The notes below the pieces were generated by a model. That model was not told the DNA's origin and ran no database searches. It saw only the letters and a program-made list of their open reading frames with translations. This document shows positions 53,374-62,078 of a stretch of 64,000 bases of DNA, piece by piece. The DNA is taken from contig NZ_CP028158.1 of NCBI RefSeq assembly GCF_003030345.1, positions 1,736,001 through 1,800,000 on the forward strand. Reading direction: 5' to 3'. How positions within the stretch are numbered: the stretch's first letter is position 1; each line of letters begins with the position of its first letter. Made by a program: the position numbers and the translations under genes. This DNA is from Plantactinospora sp. BC1. Its GTDB lineage: Bacteria > Actinomycetota > Actinomycetes > Mycobacteriales > Micromonosporaceae.

Positions 53374-54264
53374 TCAGCAGGACAGGTTGGCTCCGGCCGG
53401 CACGCCGAGAATGCCGACGAACTGCTGGTACCTGTTGATCCGGCTCTGCACCTGCGCGGGGTTGCCGCCGTTGCACTCGATCGAGCCGTTGATGCTGCGG
53501 ATGGTCTCGCCGAACCCGGCGCCGGTGACCATGGCGTTGTGCGCGGTCATCCGGCCCGGACCGTTCTGGGTCATCCAGTACCAGATGGCGGTCTTCCAGG
53601 CCACGGCCGCGTCGTTCTGCACCAGCCAGGGGTTGGTCAGCAGCGGTAGCCCGAGGGCGTTCCCGGCGGCGTTGTAGTTGAAGCTCCAGCTCAGCTGGAT
53701 CGGCCCGCGCCCGTAGTAGGCGGCCTGCCCGGCGGGGCAGCCGTAGGGCTGGCCGGCGTCACAGTAGTGCGGGTAGTTCGCGGTGTTCTGCTCGACGATG
53801 TGCACGAGTCCGCCGGTCTCGTGGTGCACGTTCGCCAGGAAGGCGGCCGCCTCCTGACGCTGGACGGTGGTGTTGCCGGTCCGGGTGAACGCCGGGTACG
53901 CGCTGAGCGCGGCGACCAGCCCGGTGTACGTGTAGAAGGAGTTGCGGCCCGGGAACATCTGGTTGAACTGCGCCTCGCTCACCGCGAAGCTGCCGCCCGG
54001 TGGCGGCGGCGTGGTGCCGCCGCCGCAGGTGCCGAGGTCCCGCCAGACGCCGGTGGTGCCCGGCGGCCTCTCGTTCTGGGTCCACCAGTTCGCCTGGTAG
54101 TTGCGACCGCCGTGGGAGACCTGGTCGCCTCCCCAGTAGACGGCCGAGGACTGCCACGGTGCCGCGCAGGCCGCCGCCGATGCCGGGGTCGACGGGACGA
54201 CCGCCACGAGTCCGGCGGCGACGACCAGCGCCGCGAACGCGACCAGAGCGCGCAGTCTCGACAT
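53374..54264 (-). CDS. Secreted GH19 chitinase with a CBM5/12 chitin-binding domain
   Basis: A 296-residue exported enzyme. The signal peptide (residues 1-about 30, RLRALVAFAALVVAAGLVAV ... TPASA) is followed by a CBM5/12 module (about 33-75; WQSSAVYWGGDQVSHGGRNYQ, ANWWTQNERP), a TTPPPPGG linker and a GH19 catalytic domain (about 90-296) with NVHHETGG, whose Glu is the general acid, and YYGRGPIQLSWSFNYNAAG. It cleaves chitin or chitin-like beta-1,4-GlcNAc chains outside the cell. ATG at 54264 with AAGGAG 6 bp upstream. Upstream CTTTACTAAT direct repeats probably bind a regulator. Confidence 0.93.
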   Translation of the reverse strand: MSRLRALVAFAALVVAAGLVAVVPSTPASAAACAAPWQSSAVYWGGDQVSHGGRNYQANWWTQNERPPGTTGVWRDLGTCGGGTTPPPPGGSFAVSEAQFNQMFPGRNSFYTYTGLVAALSAYPAFTRTGNTTVQRQEAAAFLANVHHETGGLVHIVEQNTANYPHYCDAGQPYGCPAGQAAYYGRGPIQLSWSFNYNAAGNALGLPLLTNPWLVQNDAAVAWKTAIWYWMTQNGPGRMTAHNAMVTGAGFGETIRSINGSIECNGGNPAQVQSRINRYQQFVGILGVPAGANLSC

Positions 54265-54343
54265 GGTCACTCCTTCCTGGGTACGTGCGGGCGGTGGACG
54301 CCGCACATCGATGGAGGTGACCGTAACACGTTCTGTTCACAAA

Positions 54344-54374
54344 CTTTACTAATCTATCAACATGCTTTACTAAT
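54344..54374 (-). promoter_or_regulatory. Direct-repeat regulatory site upstream of the chitinase gene
   Basis: Two identical CTTTACTAAT decamers (54344-54353 and 54365-54374) spaced 21 bp apart, two helical turns, in an AT-rich patch 80-110 bp upstream of the chitinase start. On the minus strand they read ATTAGTAAAG. Likely operator for substrate induction; regulator not identified. Confidence 0.55.
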
Positions 54375-54442
54375 AATTCTCCTGACGGCTGGAGGCCGAG
54401 CGCTCGCGTCCTGCGGCCACGGGTTGGACCACCCCGGCCCGG

Positions 54443-55480
54443 TCAGCGCCGGGCGGGCTCCACCGGCCCGCCGGTACGCAGGGACTCGACGACGGCCTCG
54501 GCCGCCGCGACGCCCCAGCATGCCTCCTCGACCGGCATCACGTCGGGCTTCCGCCGGCCGGTGAAGACCGCCAGGGCGTACCCGACCTCGCGGCGCAACG
54601 CCCCGCCGACCACGCCGTCCTCCTCCGGCCAGAGCGACAGGTCCGGAACCTGGACCCCGGCCGGGGTCCACTCCACCAGCGCGTCGCTGACCAGCCGAGC
54701 CTTGAGGATCCCCTCCAGACCCAGCACCTCGACCTCGCCGACGATGGCGCCGTCCAGGGTCAACGGGCCGTCGTCCAGGGTGCCCGGTGCGGTCGCCGGC
54801 ACCAGCCAGGCGGATTCCACCGTCGCGATCACCCCGTTGTCGAACTCGAGGAGGGCGCTGACCACGCTCGGCGCCGCGTCACCGGCCGCACCGCTGCACA
54901 TCGCCGTCACCCGGCGCACCGGGGTACGGGCGAACGAGATCGCCAGGTCGATGTCGTGGATGCAGGATTCCCAGACCGGATGCACCCGGTCGCCGAAGCT
55001 GAGGAACCAGGCGCGGCTGAAGTCCCGGCGCAGCCGCAGCGCGCAGGGTGTGCCGACCGCGCCCCGCTCGACGCCGGCTCGCATCCGGGCCATCGGCGCG
55101 GTGAACCGGGAGATGTGCCCCACCACGACCTGCCGCTGGTGCGCGGCGGCGGTGTCGGCGACCCGCCAGGCGTCCTGGCTCGACAGGGCCAGCGGCTTCT
55201 CGACGAAGACGTGGCTCCCCGCCTCCAGCGCGGTCACCGCCAGCCCGACGTGCGATGCCTCGTCGGAGGCGATCACCACGACGTCCGGACGGACCCGGTC
55301 GAGCAGCGGGGCGAGGTCGCTCCCCGTCTCCGCCACGTCGTGCGCCCGGGCCACCTCGGCGAGCCGGTCGGGGTCCGGGTCGGCCAGGCCGACGAGCCGG
55401 GCGCCGGCCTCGGCCCAGACGCGGGCGTGCAGGGCGCCGAACCGGCCCACACCGGCGATGGCGACGGTCGGTCCGGTCAT
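54443..55480 (-). CDS. Gfo/Idh/MocA family oxidoreductase
   Basis: A 345-residue NAD(P)-dependent dehydrogenase. Rossmann domain residues 1-120 begin VAIAGVGRFGALHARVWAEAG and the conserved EKPLALS (catalytic-Lys region) follows. The C-terminal domain has SCIHDIDLAISF with its conserved Asp and His. It oxidises or reduces a sugar, inositol or amino-sugar hydroxyl. Last gene of the catabolic operon; ATG at 55480 overlaps the PLP-enzyme stop (ATGA). Substrate unknown. Confidence 0.9.
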   Translation of the reverse strand: MTGPTVAIAGVGRFGALHARVWAEAGARLVGLADPDPDRLAEVARAHDVAETGSDLAPLLDRVRPDVVVIASDEASHVGLAVTALEAGSHVFVEKPLALSSQDAWRVADTAAAHQRQVVVGHISRFTAPMARMRAGVERGAVGTPCALRLRRDFSRAWFLSFGDRVHPVWESCIHDIDLAISFARTPVRRVTAMCSGAAGDAAPSVVSALLEFDNGVIATVESAWLVPATAPGTLDDGPLTLDGAIVGEVEVLGLEGILKARLVSDALVEWTPAGVQVPDLSLWPEEDGVVGGALRREVGYALAVFTGRRKPDVMPVEEACWGVAAAEAVVESLRTGGPVEPARR

Positions 55481-56754
55481 GAGTTCCTCCCGAGGGTGGT
55501 GCTGGACGGTTCGTGCGGGTCCGGGCCGGTGAAGCCGGTCGGGTCGTGCGGGCCGGGGCCGGTGCAGCCGGTCGGGTCGTGCGGGCCGGGGCCGGTGCAG
55601 CCGGTCGGGTCGTGCGGGCCGGGGTCGGTGAGCAGGTCGAGGGTGGACGGCTCCTTCGCGCCGTGCCCGGTGAGCACCGCGACGGCGCGCGACCCCGCCG
55701 GAACGGCGGAGGTGTGCAGGGCCGCCACGGCGGCGGCCGCCGCCGGCTCCACGAAGAGCCCCCGGCGGGCGAGCGTGCGTCCCGCCTCGGCGATCGCCGA
55801 CTCGTCGACGGCGACGAGGGCGCCGGCACTGTCCCGGACGGCGGCCAGGGTGAGCAGGCCCTCGTCCTCGTAACCGCGCAGCGCGTCGGCGATCGCGGTA
55901 GCGGCGGTCGGGGCGACAGCCAGCGGCTCGCGCAGCGACGACTCCCAGTCCGGCACACCCCAGGCCCGCACCAGCGGCGCACACGCCTCGGCCTGCACCC
56001 CGACCATCCGGGGCAGGCCGGTCGTCACGCCCGCGTCCCGTAGGTCGGTGAAGCCGAGCCAGATGCCGCGCAGCAGCGGACCCGCCCCGACCGGTACGAC
56101 CACCACCTCGGGTACGCCGCCGCACTCCTCGACCAGTTCGGCAGCGATCGGCCGGTACGCCTCGGTCAGCAGCGGGTTCCGGTAGGTGGTGGTGACGTTG
56201 AGCCAGCCCTCCTGCTCGGCGCGGGTCGCGGCGGCGTACGCGTCGCTGTAGTGGCCGTCGACCAACTCCACCTCCGCACCGTGCGCCCGGGCGGTCCGCA
56301 CCTTCGCCCCCGCGTTCGAGCCGGTGGCGCAGAAGACCCGGCAGCGCAGTCCCGCCGCCGCCGCATAGCTGGCGGCCGAGACGGCGGCGTTGCCGGTCGA
56401 GGCGAGGACGAGCCCCTCCAGTCCCCGGTCCAGCGCGGCGGACGCGGCCAGCGCCATCGCGCGGTCCTTGAACGAGAGCGACGGGTTCAGCGACTCGAGC
56501 TTGACGTGCGCGTCGACACCGTCGAGCCGCAACGGCAGCAGCGGCGTGGCACCCTCGCCGAGGGTGACGGCGTGCCCGGTCCGGGGCAGCATCCCGGCGT
56601 ACCGCCACACTCCGCTCCCGGAGCCGGGCCGGCAGGCGGCGGCGGAGACCGGGGCCAGCTCCAGCACCAGCGGCGATCCGCAGGCCGGGCAGCGGTAGGC
56701 GGGAAAGCCGGTGCTCCGGTGACACCGGAGACAGCCGACGGTGAAGTGCCTCAT
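55477..56754 (-). CDS. Threonine-synthase-like PLP-dependent enzyme with repeat-extended C-terminus
   Basis: A 425-residue fold-type II PLP enzyme. The N-terminus is a zinc-ribbon-like region (CLRCHRSTGFPAYRCPACG). SLSFKDRAMA supplies the PLP Lys and STGNAAVSAASYAAAAGL is the phosphate-binding Ser/Thr-Gly-Asn loop. It resembles threonine synthase but lacks flanking homoserine kinase/dehydrogenase genes, so another beta- or gamma-replacement or elimination reaction is likely. The last 50 residues are an 11-residue repeat (PGPHDPTGCTG, 3.6 copies) from a 33-bp DNA repeat. ATG at 56754 overlaps the IclR stop. Confidence 0.88.
   Translation of the reverse strand: MRHFTVGCLRCHRSTGFPAYRCPACGSPLVLELAPVSAAACRPGSGSGVWRYAGMLPRTGHAVTLGEGATPLLPLRLDGVDAHVKLESLNPSLSFKDRAMALAASAALDRGLEGLVLASTGNAAVSAASYAAAAGLRCRVFCATGSNAGAKVRTARAHGAEVELVDGHYSDAYAAATRAEQEGWLNVTTTYRNPLLTEAYRPIAAELVEECGGVPEVVVVPVGAGPLLRGIWLGFTDLRDAGVTTGLPRMVGVQAEACAPLVRAWGVPDWESSLREPLAVAPTAATAIADALRGYEDEGLLTLAAVRDSAGALVAVDESAIAEAGRTLARRGLFVEPAAAAAVAALHTSAVPAGSRAVAVLTGHGAKEPSTLDLLTDPGPHDPTGCTGPGPHDPTGCTGPGPHDPTGFTGPDPHEPSSTTLGRNS
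55511..55629 (-). repeat. 33-bp tandem repeat (3.6 copies) in the 3' end of the PLP-enzyme gene
   Basis: Units start at 55511, 55544, 55577 and 55610 (last partial). Units 2 and 3 are identical; unit 1 differs at a few bases. 33 is a multiple of three, so the array adds 11-residue blocks to the C-terminus of the encoded enzyme. No spacers separate the units, so it is not CRISPR-like. Confidence 0.9.
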
Positions 56755-57629
56755 GGCGCCGTCACCGGCGCGGAGGGCGGCTCCGCCGGTGCCGGACGCG
56801 GCTGCGGGGTCCGGTCGACCGGGTCGGCCTGCGGGTCGGTGGTGTCGCGGATCGGCGCACCCGGCCAGCCGAGCTGACCGGAGAGGTCGGCGGCGGCGGC
56901 CCGGACCTGCGGGCCGAGCCGGCCGGCGGCCTCGGCGTCGAACCGGGTCGCCGGGGCGGAGATGCTCAGTCCGGCGACGACGTGCCCGGTGTGGTCGAAG
57001 ACCGGGGCCGCGACGCAGCAGATGCCGTGTTCGCTCTCCTGGATGTCCCGGGCGTAGCCGTCGGCCCGCACCCCGGCCAGCAGCGCGTCGACCTCGGCCC
57101 GGTCCGTCCGTTCGCCGGAGAGCCGCCGGTGCGCGTCGACCACCTCGTCCAGCACGTGCGCCGGTGAGTGGGCGAGGATGGCCCGGCCGATCGCGGTGGT
57201 CAGCGCCGGGTTGGTCTGGCCGACCCGGCTGTGCATCCGGACCCGGGACGGACTGTCGATCTTTTCGATGTAGACGACGTGCACCAGGGCGAGTACCCCG
57301 AGGTGGCAGGTCTCGCCCGTCCGCGCCGAGAGCGGCCGCATCACCCCCAGCGCCTCGTGCCGCAGGTCGAGCCCGTCCAGATAGGAGCGGGCCAGCGTCA
57401 TCGTGCCGGCGGCCAGCGCGTACCGGCCGTCGGCCGTCTCCCGGACCAGCGCGGTACCGCGCAGCACACCGAGCATCCGGTGCAGGGTGGTGGCCGGGAT
57501 CTCCGTCGCCTTGACGAGTTCGGTCAGCGACGCCCCCGACGGGGTCTCCGCCAGCGCCGCCAGCACCGCGACGGTCCGTTCGACCGCCCGTAGGCCGTCG
57601 GGCTTCCGCTCGTTGTTGACCATCTTCAT
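56751..57629 (-). CDS. IclR-family transcriptional regulator
   Basis: A 292-residue regulator: winged helix at about residues 10-70 (AVERTVAVLAALAETPSGASLTELVKATEIPATTLHRML) and an effector-binding GAF-like domain with TNPALTTAIGRAILA, GYARDIQESEHGICCVAAPVF. It is encoded inside the operon and should control it in response to the substrate or a pathway intermediate. ATG at 57629 overlaps the M20 gene stop (ATGA); a second ATG at 57623 has a better-spaced GAGGG site. The C-terminal 45 residues are Pro/Arg-rich low complexity. Confidence 0.92.
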   Translation of the reverse strand: MKMVNNERKPDGLRAVERTVAVLAALAETPSGASLTELVKATEIPATTLHRMLGVLRGTALVRETADGRYALAAGTMTLARSYLDGLDLRHEALGVMRPLSARTGETCHLGVLALVHVVYIEKIDSPSRVRMHSRVGQTNPALTTAIGRAILAHSPAHVLDEVVDAHRRLSGERTDRAEVDALLAGVRADGYARDIQESEHGICCVAAPVFDHTGHVVAGLSISAPATRFDAEAAGRLGPQVRAAAADLSGQLGWPGAPIRDTTDPQADPVDRTPQPRPAPAEPPSAPVTAP

Positions 57630-58813
57630 GCCCTCACCCCGGCGTCGGTCTCCAGCGGGCGCACCGACAGCATCCGCTGCGCCATAGCACAGTAGACCTC
57701 GGCCGCGCCGCGCAACTGGTCGACGAGCACCCACTCGGCGAGGGAGTGCGCCTGGGCGATGTCACCCGGTCCGCAGACCGCCGCCGGGGTGCCGGTGGCG
57801 GCGAGCAGCGCGGCGTCGGTCCAGAACTGCAACCCGACCGGCTCGGGGTCGGCGGCGACGGCGCAGAGCATCCGCAGGTACGGGTCGTCGGGCGGGCAGT
57901 CCAGCGGGGCGTGCACGAAGGTCGACGTACCGGCCATCTCCTCGACTGTCGCGTCCACCCGGGGGTCCGCCCGGCGCAGCTCCGCCACGACCTCGCGCAG
58001 CTCGGCGAGTACCTCGTCGTGCCGTTCGGACGGCAGCCACCGCCGGTCGAGTTGGACCACGCAGGAGGCGGGAACCATCGGCGGGCGGTCGCCACCGGCC
58101 ACCACCCCGACGTTGACGGTCGCGGGCCCGAGCAGCGGATGACGGCGCCGGTCGAGCCGGGGTACCAGGTCCCGCTCGACCGCCGCGATGAACCGGGCCG
58201 CGTGGTAGACGGCGTTCACCCCGTCCTGCGGCACGCTGCCGTGCGTGGCGACGCCGCGGAACGTCGCCTCTGCCCACATCGCGCCCTTGTGCGCCCGGCC
58301 GACCCGCAGCATCGTCGGCTCGCCCACGATCGCGAAGTCGGCGCGTACGCCGGCCTCCACCAGCGCCCGCATTCCCGGGCTGCCGTTCTCCTCCCCGGCC
58401 ACCCCGGTCAGCAGCAGTTCACCGTCGAAGGTGACGTCCGGGGCGGCGAGCAGTTCGACGACGGCGATCATCGCCGCGAGCGCGCCCTTCATGTCGACGG
58501 CGCCCCGGCCCCAGAGCCGGCCGTCGGCGACCCGGGGCAGCAGCGCGTCCGGCATGCCGTACGGCGGCACGGTGTCCAGGTGGGCGTTGAGCATCAGCGT
58601 CGGGCCGGGCCGGTTGCCCCGTACCCGGGCGATCACGTTCGCCCGGTCGCCCCGCACCGGTTGCAGCTCCACCTCGGCGCCGCAGCCGCGCAGCCGGTCG
58701 GCGAGGTAGTCGGCTACCGGGCGCTCCTGCCCGGGATGGTCCTGGTGGCCCTCGATCGCGATCAGCCGGGCCGCCTCCGCCAGCACCGCGTCCGGGTCGA
58801 TCCGCCCGATCAT
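57626..58813 (-). CDS. M20-family metallo-amidohydrolase (ArgE/DapE-like)
   Basis: A 395-residue zinc hydrolase. Metal-binding and catalytic motifs are AHLDTVPP, GAVDMKG, VAGEENGSPG and the final HSLAEW region, the set typical of ArgE/DapE/ACY1. It should remove an acyl or amide group, e.g. from an N-acyl amino sugar or amino-acid conjugate. Its presence in a sugar operon is unusual and implies an amide-bearing substrate. ATG at 58813 overlaps the FGGY stop. Confidence 0.9.
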   Translation of the reverse strand: MIGRIDPDAVLAEAARLIAIEGHQDHPGQERPVADYLADRLRGCGAEVELQPVRGDRANVIARVRGNRPGPTLMLNAHLDTVPPYGMPDALLPRVADGRLWGRGAVDMKGALAAMIAVVELLAAPDVTFDGELLLTGVAGEENGSPGMRALVEAGVRADFAIVGEPTMLRVGRAHKGAMWAEATFRGVATHGSVPQDGVNAVYHAARFIAAVERDLVPRLDRRRHPLLGPATVNVGVVAGGDRPPMVPASCVVQLDRRWLPSERHDEVLAELREVVAELRRADPRVDATVEEMAGTSTFVHAPLDCPPDDPYLRMLCAVAADPEPVGLQFWTDAALLAATGTPAAVCGPGDIAQAHSLAEWVLVDQLRGAAEVYCAMAQRMLSVRPLETDAGVRA

Positions 58814-60330
58814 CCGGCACCACCACCTGCGAGGGCCGGGTCGCGGTGCAGCGCGGCGACGGCCGCCGAGGCGGCGGTGTAGCGGTGCCGGGCCCGCCGG
58901 TAGGCGCTCCGGTGCGCGTCCGGGGCGGTCAGCGGCGCGCTGTCGTCCAGCACCGCGCAGGCGGCGGCGACGTCCGGCCAGATCCCGGCGCCGATCCCGG
59001 CCAGCGCGACGGCACCGCGCGGCGAGGCGTCCTGGCCCAGCCGTCGCACCGGCGCGTCGCAGGCGGCGGCGAACGCCTCGCACCAGACCTCGGAGCGGGT
59101 CACCCCGCCGCCGACCCGGATCTCGGTCGCGGCACCGGCACCGTCGAGGAGTTGCTCGACGGCCGCCGCGCAGGCGTACGCGACGCCCTCCAGGACGGCC
59201 CGGGCGATGTCGGCGGGTCCGTGTTCCGGTGCCACGCCGAGCAGGGCGCCCCGGACCGCCGGGTCGTGGATCGGGGCGCTGGCGCCGAGCAGGTACGGCA
59301 GGAAGGTCAGCCCTGCGGCGCCGGGGCGGCTGTCCCGGGCGAGCCGGTCCGCCGTACCGTCCGGCACCTCCGGGGCGGCACCGGCGAGCAGGTTCCGCTC
59401 GGCCCAGCGGATCGCCAGCCCGGCCGCGTACGAGGAGACCATGCCGAGGAAGCCCTCCTCGCCGGCCCGGGCGAAGACGAACCGGTCGACGCCGGCCCTC
59501 GGCTCGGCGACCGGGGTGACGATCTGGGCGGCGGTGCCGACGTTGACGTAGACCCGGCCGTCGGCGACCGCCCCGGCGCCGAGCGCGGCGCAGGAGACGT
59601 CGCCGCCGCCGGCCACCACCGGGGTACCGGCGGGCAGCCCGGTCGCCTCGGCCGCCTCGGGTCGGACCGTTCCGACGATCTCCGCCGAGCCCTGCACCCG
59701 GGGCGCCAACCGCTCGTCCGCCCCGCAGCGGGCCCAGAGCCGGGGCTCCCACCGCCGCCGTCCCACGTCGTAGAGCAGGGTGCCGGCCGCGTCGGTGGGG
59801 TCGGTGCCCCAGTCGCCGGTGAGGTGGTGCCGCAGCACGTCCTTGGGCTGGACCAGCCGGACGGCCCGGCGTACCGCCTCGGGTTCGTGCCGGACCAGCC
59901 AGGCGAGCTTGGGGGCGCTGAACGCCTCGACCACCGGGTTGCCGGTCAGCTCGCCGAAGAGGTCGTCCCGGTCGCGCAGTTCCCGCACCTCGGCGACGGC
60001 CCGCCGGTCCGCCCAGGTCATCGCCGGCCGCACCGGCCGGTCCCGGTCGTCGAAGAGCGCCACCGCGTGCATGTGGCCGCTCAGCCCGACCCCGGCCACC
60101 GCGCCGGGGTCGAGGTCGGCGAGCGCCTCCCGGACGGCGCCGGACGTCGCCCGCCACCAGTCGGCCGGGTCCTGCTCGTGCCGCCCCGGCCGGCCGGTGT
60201 CCGACGGGTAGTCCCGGTAGGACCGGGCCGCCGTGGCGCCGGTCCCGGCGTCGACCACCACCACCTTCACCCCGGTGGTACCCAGGTCGATGCCGACCAG
60301 CAGGGCGTTGCCCGGTACGGCGCCGGTCAA
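58810..60330 (-). CDS. FGGY-family sugar kinase (xylulokinase-like)
   Basis: A 506-residue kinase of the ASKHA fold. LLVGIDLGTTGVKVVVVD is the phosphate-1 motif and GVGLSGHMHAVALFD resembles the xylulokinase-type substrate loop; NVGTAAQIVTP and VGGGVTRSEVWCEAFA (adenosine motif) follow. It phosphorylates a ketose or polyol after isomerisation. The start must be the TTG at 60330, which overlaps the isomerase stop (TTGA); no ATG/GTG lies near the first strand. Substrate unknown, related to xylulose kinase. Confidence 0.9.
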   Translation of the reverse strand: MTGAVPGNALLVGIDLGTTGVKVVVVDAGTGATAARSYRDYPSDTGRPGRHEQDPADWWRATSGAVREALADLDPGAVAGVGLSGHMHAVALFDDRDRPVRPAMTWADRRAVAEVRELRDRDDLFGELTGNPVVEAFSAPKLAWLVRHEPEAVRRAVRLVQPKDVLRHHLTGDWGTDPTDAAGTLLYDVGRRRWEPRLWARCGADERLAPRVQGSAEIVGTVRPEAAEATGLPAGTPVVAGGGDVSCAALGAGAVADGRVYVNVGTAAQIVTPVAEPRAGVDRFVFARAGEEGFLGMVSSYAAGLAIRWAERNLLAGAAPEVPDGTADRLARDSRPGAAGLTFLPYLLGASAPIHDPAVRGALLGVAPEHGPADIARAVLEGVAYACAAAVEQLLDGAGAATEIRVGGGVTRSEVWCEAFAAACDAPVRRLGQDASPRGAVALAGIGAGIWPDVAAACAVLDDSAPLTAPDAHRSAYRRARHRYTAASAAVAALHRDPALAGGGAG

Positions 60331-61268
60331 CGGCTGCGCCGGGGGACGAAGCCGAACTCCATCAGGTATTCCAGGGACTCCTCCGCGACCCGGTCGAAGT
60401 CGGCCAGTCCCACCCCGGCCGGCTCGCCGACGCCGATGTTGCCGCCGACCTGCCAGCCCTCCCACTCGACGCTGACGTACCCGTCGAAGTTGATCTCTGC
60501 GAGTGCCTCGTACGTCTCCCGGAAGTCGACCAGCCCGCCGCCGAACCAGATGTGGTTGCAGTGCACGATCGTCGGCAGCCCGACCTCGTCCTTGATCTGC
60601 ACGATGTCGATGTACGGCCCGAGCCGCTTGATCGCCTCCTTGACGTTCATGAACGGCTTCACCGCGACGTAGAAGGCGCCGGTGTCCATCGTCATCCGCA
60701 GGTTGCTCGCGCCGACCTCGTCGAACATCCGCTCGATCAGCTCGACCCGGTTGAGGATGGTGCCCTGCAACAGTTCGATGCTGACGTTGAGCCCGAGCGT
60801 CGAGGCGTGCGCGGCCACCTCGGTGATCGCCTCCCGGCACTGCCGCCAGGCGTCCTTCCGGCTGAGCAGCACGTTCAGCGGCGGGTCGTAGTAGCCGTCG
60901 CCGATCAGCGTGCAGACCGACTTCGCACCGAGTACGGCCGCCGCGTCGAGGGCCTTCTTGAAGGACTCGATGCCGCGCTCCCGGTCGAACTCCCGGGGGC
61001 TGACGAAGGTGGTGTGGTGGCCGAGGTAGCCGATGTCGATGCCGACCCGCTCCGCCGTGGCCCGCACGTCCCGCAGTTGCTGGTCGTACTCGGCCTTCGG
61101 CGCCTCCAGCAGCTTCGCGAAGATGAAGTCGACGCCGTCGTAGCCGTACTTCGCGGTCTGCTCCACGCACCAGGTCGCCGGCTTGTCCCCCCAGGAGTTC
61201 CAGGCCGGGCCGGCGGCCTCCAGCCGACCCCAGGGCATGTTCGGCCAGACCTCAAAACTGATCTTCAC
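60327..61268 (-). CDS. Sugar phosphate isomerase/epimerase (xylose isomerase-like TIM barrel)
   Basis: A 313-residue TIM barrel of the AP-endonuclease/IolE-like group. KISFEVWPNMPWGRLEA begins the barrel; DIGYLGHHTTFVSPREF, SIELLQGTILNRVELIERM (Glu), TMDTGAFYVAV (Asp), VQIKDE and VSVEWEGWQ (Glu) mark probable metal-binding residues. GTG at 61268 with AAGGGAAG upstream; 33 bp after the SIS gene. It should interconvert an aldose/ketose or epimerise the sugar before kinase action. Confidence 0.88.
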   Translation of the reverse strand: MKISFEVWPNMPWGRLEAAGPAWNSWGDKPATWCVEQTAKYGYDGVDFIFAKLLEAPKAEYDQQLRDVRATAERVGIDIGYLGHHTTFVSPREFDRERGIESFKKALDAAAVLGAKSVCTLIGDGYYDPPLNVLLSRKDAWRQCREAITEVAAHASTLGLNVSIELLQGTILNRVELIERMFDEVGASNLRMTMDTGAFYVAVKPFMNVKEAIKRLGPYIDIVQIKDEVGLPTIVHCNHIWFGGGLVDFRETYEALAEINFDGYVSVEWEGWQVGGNIGVGEPAGVGLADFDRVAEESLEYLMEFGFVPRRSR

Positions 61269-61301
61269 CGGGTCTCTTCCCTTCCTCAGATGTGCGACGG
61301 G

Positions 61302-62078
61302 CTACAGGTGCGGGACGAGGTCGGACATCCGCCGCGCGGCCTCGCTGTTGTGCTCGGCGGCGCCGGGCATGTTCGCGCTCATGAACACCTCCGGCGTCTC
61401 GCCGCGCCGGATCTGGATGCCGAGCGCCTCGACGATGATCGCGTCGAGCAGGGCCAGACCGACCACACTGGACGACGGTCCGGCGGACGGCAGCCCGGGG
61501 CCCAGCTCGACGAGCGCGTCGCCGGGCGGGCAGTGGTTGTCGACGACCACGTCGGCGATGTCGTGCAGCCGTGGACCGGGCCGGGAGATCGCCGAGGCGT
61601 ACCGGCGGGAGGTGATCGCGATCAGCGGCAGTCCGCGCGCCTTGGCCGCCTGGGCGACCTCGACGGGCAGCGGGTTCGCGCCCGAGTTGGAGGCGACCAG
61701 CAGGACGTCCCGCTCGCCGTCGAGCCGGTACCCGGCCAGCAGCGCCTCGGCGTGCCCGTGCTCCCGTTCCAGCACCGTGCTGCGTACCGCGCCCTCGTGC
61801 AGCATGTGCGCCGGCTTGAGGATCGGGCAGACCCGCACCGCGCCGCCGGCCCGGTAGAACGCCTCCTCGCCGAAGATGTGCGAGTGGCCGCTGCCGAAGA
61901 CGTAGAAGAGTCCCTTCTCGGCGAACGACCGGGCGACCAGTTCGGCGGCCCGCCGTACCGCCGGCAGCTCCTCGGCCAGGGCGCGGCCGAGGACCTCCTG
62001 CACGCGTGCCGCGTACCCGCTGGCGGTGACGTCCTGTGGCGACCACGCCGCGCCCTCGGCGGGCGCCGCGCCGCTCAC
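61302..62078 (-). CDS. SIS-domain protein (sugar isomerase/deglycase-like)
   Basis: A 258-residue SIS protein. YVFGSGHSHIFGEEAFYRAG contains the phosphate-binding SIS loop, and LLVASNSGANPLPVEVAQAA the second loop; the family resembles UPF0309/YckF-type sugar isomerases. It may isomerise or remove the amine from a phosphorylated sugar. GTG at 62078 overlaps the permease stop (GTGA). Together with the M20 enzyme it supports an amino-sugar or Amadori-type substrate; this is inference. Confidence 0.85.
   Translation of the reverse strand: MSGAAPAEGAAWSPQDVTASGYAARVQEVLGRALAEELPAVRRAAELVARSFAEKGLFYVFGSGHSHIFGEEAFYRAGGAVRVCPILKPAHMLHEGAVRSTVLEREHGHAEALLAGYRLDGERDVLLVASNSGANPLPVEVAQAAKARGLPLIAITSRRYASAISRPGPRLHDIADVVVDNHCPPGDALVELGPGLPSAGPSSSVVGLALLDAIIVEALGIQIRRGETPEVFMSANMPGAAEHNSEAARRMSDLVPHL

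Noticed and set aside
55511-55629. 33-bp repeats as a CRISPR array
   Set aside because: The units are contiguous without spacers and lie in frame inside a coding sequence.
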